Source: Mugil cephalus (taxonomy: Eukaryota; Chordata; Actinopteri; Mugiliformes; Mugilidae). Taken from it: 64,000 nt of DNA. The notes beneath the pieces are model-generated. The model searched no databases. It had not been told where the DNA came from and saw nothing but the letters and a program-made list of their open reading frames with translations. Where the stretch lies: positions 12,427,501 to 12,491,500 of the forward strand of contig NC_061781.1 in NCBI RefSeq assembly GCF_022458985.1, written 5' to 3'. This document shows, in pieces, positions 1-12,549 of the stretch (positions are counted from its first letter, which is position 1; each line of letters opens with the position of its first letter). Both the position numbers and the translations under genes were made by a program.

Positions 1-281
1 TATGTTTTGACTCATGCTTGGCAGCCGGTGCATAATAAAAAAAAATCCTGCTCAAAAATATAAATTAGTTGACAATAAATGGGTCTCAGTGCGCCTAGTT
101 TCTACGTTCGGCCTCATTCTGTCTCGGGACATTCTTCATCTCTTCTTTATCTTTGCAGATCAGAACCAGGAGCCTTAGATAATTTCAGGTATGATGGTAG
201 ATAACAGACACGAGGCTTTTAAATAGCACTTACAGTAACCTCACAAGAGTGCCTTGTTGGCTCCTATCCTATCGTCATTAG

Positions 282-1726
282 GAACCCTGGAGGGAGGACG
301 GGCATCAGAGGTCGAGGCGCTCTCAGCTGCCTGGGACCAAACCTCAACTTAGACCTTGTGCTCACACGGTCGGTCATCTCATATCCTCATAGAGCTAACC
401 ACTAGATTGCTGCATGATTGCCGGGCGAGATCTAAGACTTTTAAAATGGATTTGTTTTGTAGCTGGCAGGACAGTGAGAGGTCTGTTTTGGAGTACCTGG
501 CAGTTTGGGACGAGAGTCGAGGGACGTTGGCTTTGCCTGGCGTGAGTCCTGTTTCTTTGTTTTTTCAAGCTTTGCTTTTTTTTTTTTTTTCCTCAGTGAA
601 TTACTCTGTTATTTTATTTTCACAACATCCAGGGACCTGTCGACTCTGCGGATCAGCTGCCATTGTGTCTCAAAAGAACCTTGGGGAAGAAGCTGTATGA
701 AACCTTAAATGAAAAGGTGTCAGAGGGAACAAAGGTAGGCTGTGTTCAACACTTTGGCTTTAAGGCAGCCGAAGGAGTAAAAAATACTAAACGGACAATA
801 AACTACACCCAGAACCGGGCGACTGCCCCGTGTTGTTTGCAGCTTCTAGAAGGCTGAGTTATATTTTTGCACAAGAGTAAATCAGTAAAGAATAAGTAAT
901 TAAATCAACGACAAGCGAGAATTTGACATATTTCCTGATGTGATCATTAGCTTGACATCAAAGCTCGAACCTTGACCGGGACACAACCTCAAATCCTTAA
1001 TCTGACGACCAGGGAGACATTGGGGACTGACTAAATGAGATCAGCAATGGAAAATTACACTCGGGTCCTGTTTTATTCGGTACACTCAGCCAAAACTAAC
1101 ATAGTCTCGATATATGGATGAATTTGGGGTGTGCTGTATTATAAGATGAGCTTATATTATTCAAATAAATGGGGTGAACAGACAAAAACATCTCCCCTCT
1201 TAATGTCCAATGGGAAAAACTGAATGAGTGGAGACTATTGTCAACTAAGATTTTAGTTTCAGTTTGTAGTGGGGGATCAAACTTTTGCCCCTTCACTGGT
1301 CTACTTTTGAACATTATGTTATAACCCTAAAGCTTTGATTTTATTTATTATTTTGATCATTTAGAAATGCTCTTTCTTGACTGGATGCTGATTCTGATCT
1401 TATTTCAGGTGTCTGAAGGTTACGTAGACGACTGCAGGAACACAGATAACGCCTGGGTGGAAGCCACCGTCCGAAACATCCACCTGGACAGGACAAGCCA
1501 GGTGATGGTGGACATCAACAACATGGTGAGGACGTCATTTTATAATATGCGCAGAATCCGATTTTTTGAACTGTCGTTCACGTCTGCGTTTCACTCTGGT
1601 GCTTCGTAGGTGGTGAGCAGCCATGGCTATCTTCAGTGGCGGGAGGTGAGCGGCAAAGCCAGACTCAGCTCAAACCAAAGAGACTCTCTGCGGCAGGTTG
1701 CTTTGCTGCACAACAGGAAGTTCTGA
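282..1726 (+). CDS. trpm2: TRPM2 cation channel, C-terminal NUDT9-homology end (partial)
   Basis: TRPM2 is a plasma-membrane Ca2+-permeable channel gated by ADP-ribose, which binds the C-terminal NUDT9-H domain. Only the 3' end of the gene is in the window. In-phase exons are 282-368, 463-541, 633-734, 1409-1525 and 1610-1726 (TGA at 1724-1726). They read NPGGRTGIRGRG, then GPN, ALPG and YVDDCRNTDNAW, hallmark strings of the TRPM2/NUDT9 family. The tail ends LLHNRKF where other family members end AHY or AHF. The Nudix-box position reads KRTLGKKL, without the paired acidic residues of the active NUDT9 hydrolase, which fits a ligand-sensing domain rather than an enzyme. The donor after the first exon is a weak GTCGGT. 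Upstream exons (channel pore, TRPM homology regions) lie left of the window; a 30-bp candidate exon at 159-188 is ambiguous. NUDT9 itself is the alternative, but the WQDSERSVLEYLAV and GTKVSEGY stretches and the human TRPM2-PFKL linkage favour trpm2. Confidence 0.85.
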
Positions 1727-2010
1727 TGTTCACACGACTGCAACTGTAAACGTGCCTCTGCATCCATGGGCCCTGCCTTCAAACGTGGCCTTCCGCTCAG
1801 GCTGCTGTAGATTAGCTGTTTTGCACTGAATGCACGTGCGACTGAAGACACTATGAAGCCACCGAGAATGCTGCTGTATGTGAACTGAATGTCTAGCCTG
1901 CACGCCGTGCTGCACATTTCATACTTACTCAAATACAGGACTAGATAGTCGTACTTTTACCTCACTGATATGACCATAAACTTATCCATTATCTTTTTAA
2001 TAAAATATAG
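1727..2010 (+). other. trpm2: trpm2 3' UTR with polyadenylation signal
   Basis: Non-coding sequence follows the trpm2 stop. A canonical AATAAA lies at 1999-2004, about 270 bp after the stop, and is the likeliest polyadenylation signal. The end point is inferred because no cleavage site can be seen directly. Confidence 0.5.
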
Positions 2011-3690
2011 TGGTAATCACAGGAATGCAAGTTGTTACCCGATACCAAACACTGTATAAAACCTGCTGCACTTTCAATGCAATCATCAGTAGTAATAATA
2101 TCTTTTTTTTTCCTGCTACTATTTTTAATTGAAGAGCATTTTGTGTTCTCTCATAATGGATTTACTTTTGTATTACTTATTATTGTATTTAAGTAAACGC
2201 GCTATGTTTTTTTCTTTGTCTGACTATTTTATTGCACATTACTCTTGTTCCAGATATTTATTAAAATTTGACTTGTGCTTGTGCGTGTGCTGTCTAATAT
2301 AAGGCACAGGAGGAGCTGGAGACACGCTGAAAAGCTTGTGCTCGTGTGAGCGGAGAGCTGAGGGTTTTCCTCCACCTCCAGGCTGCACTGCTGTGATATA
2401 GTTTCGGAGCAGACTCCTCGGCCTCTCATTGGTCCAGGCAGAGGTGGCCAGACGGCGCAGTATCGGTTTCACACCCTCTCCGTTCGCCTCCTGTGTTAGC
2501 GTGTGCGTGTCTGCGTGTTTTTTATTTTTATTCCGATCAATCAATAACTCTGAAGCTAGTAAATCAGAAGGCAGGCTCTGCGTCTGTGACAAATAAGCGA
2601 ACTTGTGTTCAATCATGTTGTCGGGAGTGAACAGATTCCAGTGTTTCTGTCGTCAGTCTGTTTAAATGTAAGGATTAAAGCTGATCCACTCCGTGGGTTC
2701 TACAGTGAAATGTCACATTTGTCACGTTGTTTTTTATTATAAGTTATTATTTATTCCGTGGGTCCCGGCGGCAGAATCAGATGAGCTATTTTTAACTACA
2801 CAACCAAAGAGAAGAAAAACGAAGAGCTCCCACTCTGCTCTGATTTCATGACCCTCCGATTGGGCTCTGACTGTCTGAACTCGGTGAACTCACCACAGTC
2901 CTCGTTCGTTGTGGATGAAACATTTTACAGGATTATATTATGTTATAATATATTGTTTTTGGTCGACATAGTATCAGATGGATTTAATGAGATGATTTTT
3001 GAGCAACCTCCTGCCAAATTGTCCCAACAGCAAGCAAAAAAAGAAAAGAAAAGAAAAAAAACCAATGCAATGAGAGGTAGAGAGATAGACGTCATCGAGC
3101 ATAAAATGAGATGCTACAGCTGCCATGAGTCAGGGTTTGCTTTGCAGTTCTGGCAGGAGGTGGAGTTCAAGGCTAACATATTATTGTGATCCATTGAAAA
3201 ATAACAAGATAACACAATTTTACCAACAAAAAAAAAAAAAACGCACAGTAATGCAAGAAGGTTGGAGATCTTTATCAAATGCAAAAATAATTCACACTAT
3301 GACCTAACAAATACTATAGCTCACTAAAATTGTACTATTATTTAAAAGGTAAAGTTCAGTTTATTTGAAACGTAAAATGGAAATAAAATAAAAAATAATA
3401 AAATAATCATACACGAATGGACATAATGAACATAACATAAAGTAAAAATAAGCTGAAAATTACATATTCTACATGTCTGGATAGGAGTGGGAGGAAAGAT
3501 TGTTTGTATGTGTGTTTACTGGGATATTATCACAGGTGCATTTGACTGTTGTTAAGGCAAATATTTTTTTGAAGAGATCATATGTTTGAAATGTAAAATT
3601 CTGAAAAAAAAAAAAAAACACTTTAGTAAACGCGCTTTTCTATTCTTCGCCCTTATGACGCTGTTGTTTTTCAGCCGCTCAATAGACGAT
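2011..3690. other. Intergenic sequence, no gene recognised
   Basis: This stretch is AT-rich with A and T homopolymers (for example around 3038-3062 and 3228-3242). Open frames on both strands are short and have no domain-like composition or splice-site support. I see no RNA gene or recognisable element. Confidence 0.6.
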
Positions 3691-3699
3691 CTCTGACCT

Positions 3700-3846
3700 C
3701 GTGAGCTTTTTACAGGTGCACGGATGTCCGGAAGTGACGCGTGACGCTCACAAGCCCGTAGCTCCGTCCCAGTGGACACAGTCAATAGATGGACAGTCAG
3801 AGACACAGCAGGAGGACATCTCCGAGGGCTCCACGGCCGCTTGACG
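3700..3846 (+). promoter_or_regulatory. Candidate CpG-rich promoter and first exon
   Basis: A locally GC- and CpG-rich patch in AT-rich surroundings contains the ETS-like string CCGGAAGTGACG near 3728. It ends at a good splice donor, GACG followed by GTAACT at 3847. An ATG at 3789 opens a 19-codon frame (MDSQRHSRRTSPRAPRPLD) that runs through the donor in phase 1. This could be the first exon of an unrecognised gene, or a far-upstream leader exon of map3k13. The exon start and the ownership are inference. Confidence 0.3.
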
Positions 3847-6800
3847 GTAACTAACTCAGTTTTCAGTAACATTTACCGAAAGTTGCGGCTTCGTAGCGAA
3901 ATAAAAACCAACGACGTTTGAATAGTTTTCAGAGCAAACGCTGCGGGTTTGAGTGAAATATGCGGACCGGGGCAGCTGTCAGGGAGCTGCGGTCGGTCCT
4001 CGGGCTTTACCACGACGACCACGGACTATAAACTCTTCCTACTGTTTATGAATAATAATAATAATGATAATAATAATAATTATAACAAAAGACGATAAAC
4101 CAATGAATAATAACAACAAGGGAAGCCTGTAGCACTAGTTTCACCCAGCAGCAGACACGAAGCGCCACACAGGCTGCACAAGTATTAAAATATTCCTAAT
4201 CGCTTTCATTATGTAACCAAGTGGAGAATCTCGCTGAACACCGAGTTGTCGGACTCCTGTTGTCTGTTTAAAGCAGCAGGAGGAAGAAATTATAGGCTGC
4301 AGCAGGACGGGAGCCAAAATTATAGTGGGTGGCGGAGAAATGTTTGTTTTCTAGTTCTCAGATTGGACTTTTGTTTCGTATTTCTGACTACGTGGCTTAA
4401 AAGAGTTAAAGTCTGACGCAGTTTGGCTCTGATTTCTTATTCTGGGGTCTAATTATTATTATTATTGTTATTTTCCTGTTTTTCTGATTATTACATGGTT
4501 TATAGAAGGTACAATTAGGCTACCTCAACCTAGACTAAAGTACTGTAAGAAATCTGATTTGCATTCAAGGTAAGTGTTTAGTTTTTATTGAAACTTGTCC
4601 AGAGTCACTTAAAGCTTGCGTGGTTGGATTGCTCAGCCGTACACAGTATCCATGCAGCACCGTGGTCTTCATCGCTGAATGTGATTATCTGATGCATCAA
4701 GTTATGAGTTGATCCGCTGCACATGTTTTATTGCTTGAATCTTTGTGTTTGAAGGCGAGACAAAAAAGTAGCTTCGGCAGGATTTGACAGATGCAAGGCT
4801 TGCTCAGTTTCCATCTATGCAGCTTTGCACTCTAATGTACGTTTATTACATTTAATAATTTAAACCTCAAGTCATTGACGTTCAATGCTATTTCTTTTTG
4901 GATTGTGCCAAGTTGAGTCTGTTGCCCCCAGATTTGTCTCATTGAATCTAGTGACAGACGGCAGCCTTTCAAAATTACCTAAAATCTGCATCAAGAACTC
5001 TTTAAAATAGATGAAAAGGTCCCATATTACATCACTAACTAGTTAACGAAACACTTGTTTGTCTTGCGTTTCAAGTCTCTGCTCAAAATGTCTTTAAATG
5101 CAAATGAGGTGGTCATGGCCATGTCCCTTTCCAAAAGAGTGTTTGTTTTTTCCTTGCTGGAGTCAAGGGTAACGATGCGAAACAAAAACACAGGTACAGA
5201 ACCAATCATGTTTGAACCAGGAGTGGGGGCAGCGGTCGTCACCTCGTGACGCCCTGTGAACATGAACAGCTTGTTCAAACTCAAGTACAGAAACAAGGGG
5301 ATGGTCTTCTCTCATATTTTGTGGGTCTCTAGACACGCTGTTTATTTTGGACGGTGTACCCCCCCCCGACGATAAAGGTCAGGCCTTTATTGTTCGTGTC
5401 AGTTCGGTGTACCTAATAAACCGCTGACGTATGATCGCTCAGGTTCTGACGTTCCTCCTGTCAGATCCGTGACTGGAAACATGTCGCCTGTGCCTTCGCT
5501 CTTTGAGAACAGCGCCCTGTGACCATCTGACTCAAATCAGACGCCATTATTCATCGGCCTCTCGTGACGACTCGATGTCACAACAGAATTTGACTGCTTT
5601 TCATTCCTGCCTGCATTCTTTGACAGTCAGTCAGCGGAGGAAAGCGCTACACGTGTGAGCGGCGGAGGCTGTGCGCTGTCAGTGCAGCGGCGTTGTGTTC
5701 CGGCCTCACTGAGTGCTGAGTGGGACATTTCCAGTCAGTGTCCATGTGTGTCACTAATGGCTTCGCCTCTGTCTTTGTATGCGGTGCAGTTACAGGTCAC
5801 ACTCGACACCAATCAGCCAAATGTAGTCCCCCCGCAAGCTCTGTGCTGAGGGTTGTTCCTCTCAGGTGTTCTTTGTGCTCTTAACTATGGCACAGGGACA
5901 GCTAACACCGAGTTTACAGCGAGCGGGAGCAACCGCACGTGTGTGTTATTGACACTGAACCCAGGCTCTGCCACCAACTTGGGAATGAGCAGATTATTTT
6001 TTTATTTTAACGAGATGCATTCACGAAAACATTACTTCTTCTTTTAAGCTTGGGCTGCAACATCTGTGTCATCAGCAGAGACGTTAAAATTAGAGAATTA
6101 TGACATGCTATGATGCTAAAGTTGTTTGTTGACGATGCAGGAGTTTGTTTCCTTTGGTAAACCTTGAAAATGGTTAGCATTAAAATTCTTCAAAAACATT
6201 AAAAAATGTGCAGTTGAAAATTGTGGCTACGATAGAGGAAATAACCAAGCATAAAAGCTGAAAACTGGCAAAAACATGTCTCCCAACATTAGCACGGTAA
6301 CTAATGTTAGCTAGCTAGACTTTATGATTACAGCTTTTCAATATTTGGCTACGGGAATGGACCCTTTTGTTTGTCTAACCTAGCAGCACTAACATAGGTA
6401 GTCATGACTTAACAAAGGGGAGTCACCTGACCAATCAGAAGCCCGAGAAAAGGTCTTTTATTTTAACCCCATAATTGGATTTGTTGACATCAGTAAGAGA
6501 AGTGTGGAACAACACCAGTCTTATCCTAAATACTGTCACATGTGAGTCCATTGAACCCTGAGTCGAGTGTAACATAGGAGGGTCCTGATGCTGGCAGGGA
6601 CAGGCAGCTGTATTTATGTAATTGACATGTGTATCAACAGCAGCAGTGTAGCCTTAAAGCTGGTCTGATCTCTCTAATCCCGGCCCTGGAGACCTGCCTT
6701 GCTTGTTTTGGGCCACATTCGTACAGCAGCGGCTCCGGTGTCCCTCAAGGCTTAATAAATAATCTCATTGCTCCGTTTTATAAGTTGAAACTTGTGAAGT

Positions 6801-7065
6801 TTGTGTGTGTCATTAGCGGTGTGCTACCCCCCGTAGAAACATTACGGCAGACTGATACTGTGATGGCTGTAAAACTCTGGTATCAGATTTCAAAGGTTAT
6901 ACGTTGGAGTGACCGTCCCAGTTCATATCTTTTACAGTGAACTTGGTTGTTCTTCTTGGAACTCAGACCCAGGCAAAGACGTACTTGTCGCTACATAGCA
7001 ACACTTACATCACGACTTGTCGGGATAGGGAAAGTACAGGTGTAATAACGATGGCACGGCTCCAC

Positions 7066-7482
7066 GAACCCTTAATGGGACAAGGAACCATATTTGGTAA
7101 CTTCAGCACTCCTTGTAAGTTGCGTCCCTGTGCCTCTCACTGGGGGTTAGAAGCACGTGGTTTTCATTCAGCCAATCAGAGAAGATCAAGGAAACATTCT
7201 CAGGTCAAATCAGCCTCAACTGCGATCTGCACAAACGCCGAGTCCTTATTAGGTAGAAGAAGTGTCGTAATGTTGTCTAATGTAACAAAGTCTATGTTGA
7301 CAAGTGCCTGAGTCAGAATTTATGCTCCAATGGTCTAAATAAACATTTACATTTGTTTACTACTTAAGGGCAATGAACCATATATGGTAAATTAATCTTG
7401 ATTAAAGTGAAACAGCCTTCTGACGTCGTACAATAACAGTGTGGGGTTGAAATTTTCAGTGAGTGCCCTATAAAGGGTTAAG
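7066..7482. mobile_element. Candidate degenerate MITE with imperfect inverted ends
   Basis: The left edge reads AACCCTTAATGGGACAAGG. The right edge, reverse-complemented, reads TTAACCCTTTATAGGGCAC, an imperfect terminal inverted repeat ending in TTAA on the right. Inside, a GAACCATAT-T/A-TGGTAA motif occurs twice in direct orientation, near 7084 and 7374. There is no coding capacity. The layout resembles a short non-autonomous DNA transposon. The family is not named because the ends are degraded, and boundaries are good to perhaps 10 bp. Confidence 0.35.
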
Positions 7483-8182
7483 CGTCCCAGTGAGTCGCGA
7501 CAATTAACCAGAATGCATTAACATAGGAGCAGCCATGATTAACACACTGCTACACTACACTGACATGACATCTGCTGTGATAACGGTAATGATTGATATA
7601 TTGGGTTATTGTAGTGAACATATTTGGAAATCTGCTGCACTGTTGGTTGCTCAGATTCAGATGTGTTGATGTCCCTTTGAACTTGGGAAGCTCAGATTTA
7701 TCATTTATTTTTCATTTTTAAAATATTTTCCAACAACACTGTTATCATGAAGGTGTTTTGTTGCATCTCCTTTTTTCCATTTCCTGTCATCTGCCATGAC
7801 ACTGCCTAGTAATAAAAACTTAAAGATCATTTTGCCGGGAAAGGAAATCCCGTGTTCAGTGGATGCCCGGCGGCCGTCAACAATAACCCTCACGCAGGTT
7901 TATGCGCTGAATGTTCAGGTTGAATGTAGCGCAGCTATTGAAGAGCAGCTGAGTGGAAAGAGGCGAACAAGAAATGTTGGTCTGAAGGAGGAATGTGAAC
8001 ATAAATGCCGTCCTCCTTTCTCTCCTCTCTCTCTCTCTCCTTTCTCTCTGTTTGCATCTTTTTACTCTTCCCTCCCTCCCTCGGGCGCTCTCCCCCTTTC
8101 CTTCCTTCTGACTGACATTTCGGTAATGACGCTGTCTGAGCTCCACAGGCCCTGCCTCCATCCCTTCCTTGGCTTGCTGTGC

Positions 8183-8225
8183 GCACACACACAGACACAC
8201 ACACAGACACACACGCACACACACA
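8183..8225. repeat. CA/CAGA microsatellite
   Basis: Alternating CA units interrupted by AGA, directly visible. The long open frames that overlap it on both strands are artefacts of this simple repeat and the adjoining pyrimidine tract. Confidence 0.9.
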
Positions 8226-11200
8226 GGGCCAGCGTGCCACACAGAGAGGCCCGCCTGGCGCGCCTCACGTCTATATCAGATCAGCAAATGTCAATAATGA
8301 CGACTCAGCGGGGTTAGGAAAATAATCGTCTTCCATCTTCCGGGGCTCGTCTGTTCCGTCGGCCCTCCTGGAGACAGAGTTTGAGTTTATTGGCTGCGCC
8401 GGCAGACGACTCGCCGGCCGGTCCGTTTGAGGGCTGGGATTTTGTTGAGAAACTGGGTTAAGCCCTACATCCCTTTATATGTGGGCAGGGGTATTACAGT
8501 TGGGACTGTGGAGGGGTTAGATTAGCTCGGCATTGTTGAACCATTAGTGTGCTCACTAACTGATATTATTCAGGGTTTACTTCATAGAGCAGATGAAATT
8601 ATTTAGAAAAAAATACATTAATTTGCACCATTTAAGTTTTTTTTTAAGTGTTCCAAAAATATTTCTAGGAGAAGTCCAACATACGATACGATACAGTAAT
8701 GTAATCACACATCAGCGCATGGCTTTCAGTGTCCTCCTCTCTTGTGATATGGGTGCTAGCTGAGTTTCTATAATTACCACAGCCTGCAGCGCCTCATGGG
8801 GAGCATATTAACACACACGAGTGGAGGAGCCAGAACCAGAGCACATGCCCCAGTCCAGACTGCGTATGTGTGTGTTTAGTTACGCGTGTGCATCTTTACT
8901 ATAATGCATGGTTAAAAAAAAAAAAAGAAAAGATGCACTGGTTAGTCTTAATATATTTATCTGAAAGTAGTATCTGAAAAATAAAACAGAAAACTAGAGA
9001 TTGAATGGATACCTGAGATGTAGGAATTTTAATATTTAACAGTTAAATTAAAAACAATGTTTGAATATTTTCTGTCTGTATTGCATATGAGGCATTTTAC
9101 AGATGAAACAACATGATTAAGTAATTGTAATTGTTAAACATGAAAATACACAAGAGAGACAAAATGCTTTCTGATATAACAGTCCTGCACTGAGTCGTAG
9201 CTTCATGATGTTATGGTGTTTAAAATAACTCACAGAGCTGTTGATTCAACTGTGTTTTCACTGTGGAGCCTGTGGTTTGTATTACTATTGAACACATGTT
9301 TCTCTTATTTTTGACAGCTCCATTCCAGCCAGTGGCCATGAACAAATAACAGAAACATATTTCTGTCCCTCTAAATGATTTCTGTTGATTTACCACCTTT
9401 GATACAACATAAATTTCATGCAGGATTTAGGATTCAGTGCAGGGGTGTTATTTATCTTATTTTCAAAAGGGTACCTAATGTTTTGGCATGTGACTTTTGT
9501 TCTTGACATTCTTCCTGCACCCAACATTACTCAAATCACATGAAGTAAAATGAGCTAATGTACAGTGTGTTATCCTTTGGCTTTTGTTCGCCCGTGTCCT
9601 CACATTTTTCCTCTAACCTCTCACCCCCAGCGAGCAGCAGCCTCCACCTCCAGCTACACATCTGTAATCCCAGGCAGACCACCGCCCGTCCTCTACTTTA
9701 AACCACCTCTCTTTCTTATTATATCCCCCTCGTAGGGATTATAAAGGAAGTAAGGGGGGACGGCCCCAGTCTGCGTTAATTTTCCTCCCATTTCTGTAAA
9801 TCTCTTAAGTGAAATAATTAGAAGCATCGAAGCCGGAGAAGCTTCAGAACATTTGACGTTATCTGAGACGAGCCGCTGCGTTCGGCATTATGGCTCCGCA
9901 TGCAATCCCATAAATCACGCTCGGGATTATCAGGTGCATGCTCTTAGGGAGGGAGGATCGCACAACCGGGATTTCTCCTCATCCGTTCACTCCCGCAGCC
10001 TTTCCTGAACTCATGATAAAAGCGGAAACCGGGATAGATGGACTGTTGTTGTGGTGCGGGCAGAATCCTCGGGGAGCGTCGGACAGTCATTGTTATGTAA
10101 TTTCCTCTCGGCGCAGATTGGTCGGGCTGCGGGGCTGTTGGTGGGCTCAGGACGGTAATCTCACAAGCATTATCTGTCTCTCAGAATCAGAGGCTGTTGT
10201 GGGCAGGGCTCACCCGTCCACGTCTGCCTTTGTAAAAAAAACAAAACAAAAAAACAGCGATCAGCCAGGCCCGCCTGTTTTCTATCGTCCATCTTAGCCA
10301 CAGATATTTGTTTACAAAGTCAGAACTAGTCGCTTCTCATCAACTTATTTGACCTCCTCAAATCCAATCATTTAACCAAATAACATTCAGCTGACCGTAT
10401 CTCGCAGTTGGCACCGACGGAGCGTTTGGTGAAACTGTGATTACTTAATGCTGGCTGGCACACCACTGAATATAAAACCTTTACTGAGTCTAAAATAAAA
10501 CATGAGCAGCCAGTTTGAAGTTTTCAGGTTGGTCAAATATTATGTATCTTGAAGTTAAATATTTTAACCAAAACAAATTATTTCCATATTTATTACTCTC
10601 ATTAACATGTATATTTGGTTTGAACTCTGTTGTTTTATACCTTTAAATTATATATTAATGTGTGGTTTCAAAGTGGCACCAGTGATTAACTGAGATGGTA
10701 CATTAAGTTAGCTGCATTCGGATGGCCACTTTAACTTGTTTTACTTATTTATACAGTTGGTTGGGTAAAAACTAAATTACACATTTTACATTCATTTACG
10801 CACTCTACGTACGAAGAATTGTAATATATAATTTTTAGATTTTAAAGTAAAGATTTCCAAGTTAGATCCTGGTCAGAGTTTACTGTATTATTCTAAAGAT
10901 ACTTATCACATGAATATAATCAGCCGTTCTAAAGAAACAGAGATTAGGAAATATTCTACAAATAGATTTATTTTTTTAGCTGTGACATTCCTCTTCTAGA
11001 CATATCTGCTATGGTTTTAGACCAGTGTCAGACTTTGAGACGTTCACAGTGGCTGAGTAAGCCTTTTATTGACCATTTAATTGCTTTACGCACTATTCCC
11101 AAGTTTATCACTTTGAGTGTCTTAGAGGCTGCTGGTTCTATCTAGACACAAGATAGACACACCTAACGTGTCTACACAAAAGTGGTACCTTTACACCTTC

Positions 11201-12549
11201 GGCACAAGTTTAACCGGACTTAAAGTTGTGTAGTTATATACATTGCGTTTCAGTACGGATACAACAGCGGTAAGTTCTCACTGTGATAAATTCTATACAT
11301 ATTTACCGCACTGTTTCTAGAGTCTATCTGAGTCAGTCATTGGGGGCTTATCAATACACAGTTGAGCTCCAGTGTTTTTGTTCCCTGTCATATTAGCTTT
11401 TCTTCCTCATTTTTGTCCTTTGCTCGGGGAAGCGCCCGTCCTTTTCTGGAAAGGGGCATTGCCGTTCGCAGCTAATTTGCATTTAAAGATACAGTCGCTG
11501 AAACAGCCCGTTTGGATCAGGCTAAAATCAGGCGCTCACAGGCCACGGCGAAAGGATCGATCTTTGCGGCGTTTGGAGTCGAGGCTTCAAAAAAACATTC
11601 TGAGGAAATGTGAGTCTTGCGTTAACTTGTTAAAAGGGATCTGATACGAGACCTTTAATTTAATCGCAAGCTGCACCGGCTAGACTGAAGTTGTTAGTAA
11701 TACGATTATGTAGGAAATAGACAATGGATTCACAGAATCTCATTTTTATGTTTGGGCAGCAAACAGGGAAAAAAGAAGTGTAGATTCAGTGTAAGTCTCA
11801 ATAATAAACGCATCATATAAAAATGTTAATGTCCATAAAAGAAGAACACTTCATCTGTACAAGGAGTTTGTCACTTTAATCTGACAGCTAATGAGCTAGT
11901 GAGTAATTTTAGGTTGTGGTTTTATGGCCGATGCTCGTTAACTTACTTTGCTTCACATTTACAGGTTGATTGTTATTTCTTTCTATGTAGGAACATACAT
12001 TGATGGGTTGGAATAATTATTCCAGCCTTCCTTTTCCGGTCAGTTCATGGGACACTCTGAGCTTGTATGTCAACCTACTGTAAGACTTGGCAAACCCCCG
12101 TGGAAGTCGTGTGTCTGTACCTGGGCCCTGCCTGCGCTGGCAGATTTGAAATGTAAACCGCTGTAAGCTCGTGTGCGCTGCTGCTGCTTTTTCTCTTATT
12201 AATGCGGGGGACACAGGAGCTGTCAGTGCTGCTGTTCCGCTGCTGGTGAAATAGTAATGAGTGTGTATAACGGAGCCGGGCCAGTGTGGTTTACAGCTCT
12301 GTTGCACTTGGAGGCGAAGCCAGGACACATGGAGCAATGACTGGCTGTGCATCAGTGTGCGTGACAGTGATGGAGGCAGAGCAGGAGGCTGAGGCCACCG
12401 CTGGGAGGAAAAGCAGATTGAGACACGCGGCGTTTTTATGTCTTTGCTTTGGAAATGTTTGTAGACGCGGGGTGGAATTTATTTGTCCACGTAACTAATT
12501 TAAACCTCCTAAAACGGAAGAAGAAGGGAGGTGGATGAGTCTTATCCTA

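Noticed and set aside
2229..2616. Overlapping frames on the - strand after trpm2
   Set aside because: Low-complexity His/Thr segments, no splice support and no recognisable motif.
5055..5296. Overlapping frames on both strands near 5.1 kb
   Set aside because: No family resemblance and no convincing acceptor or donor in phase.
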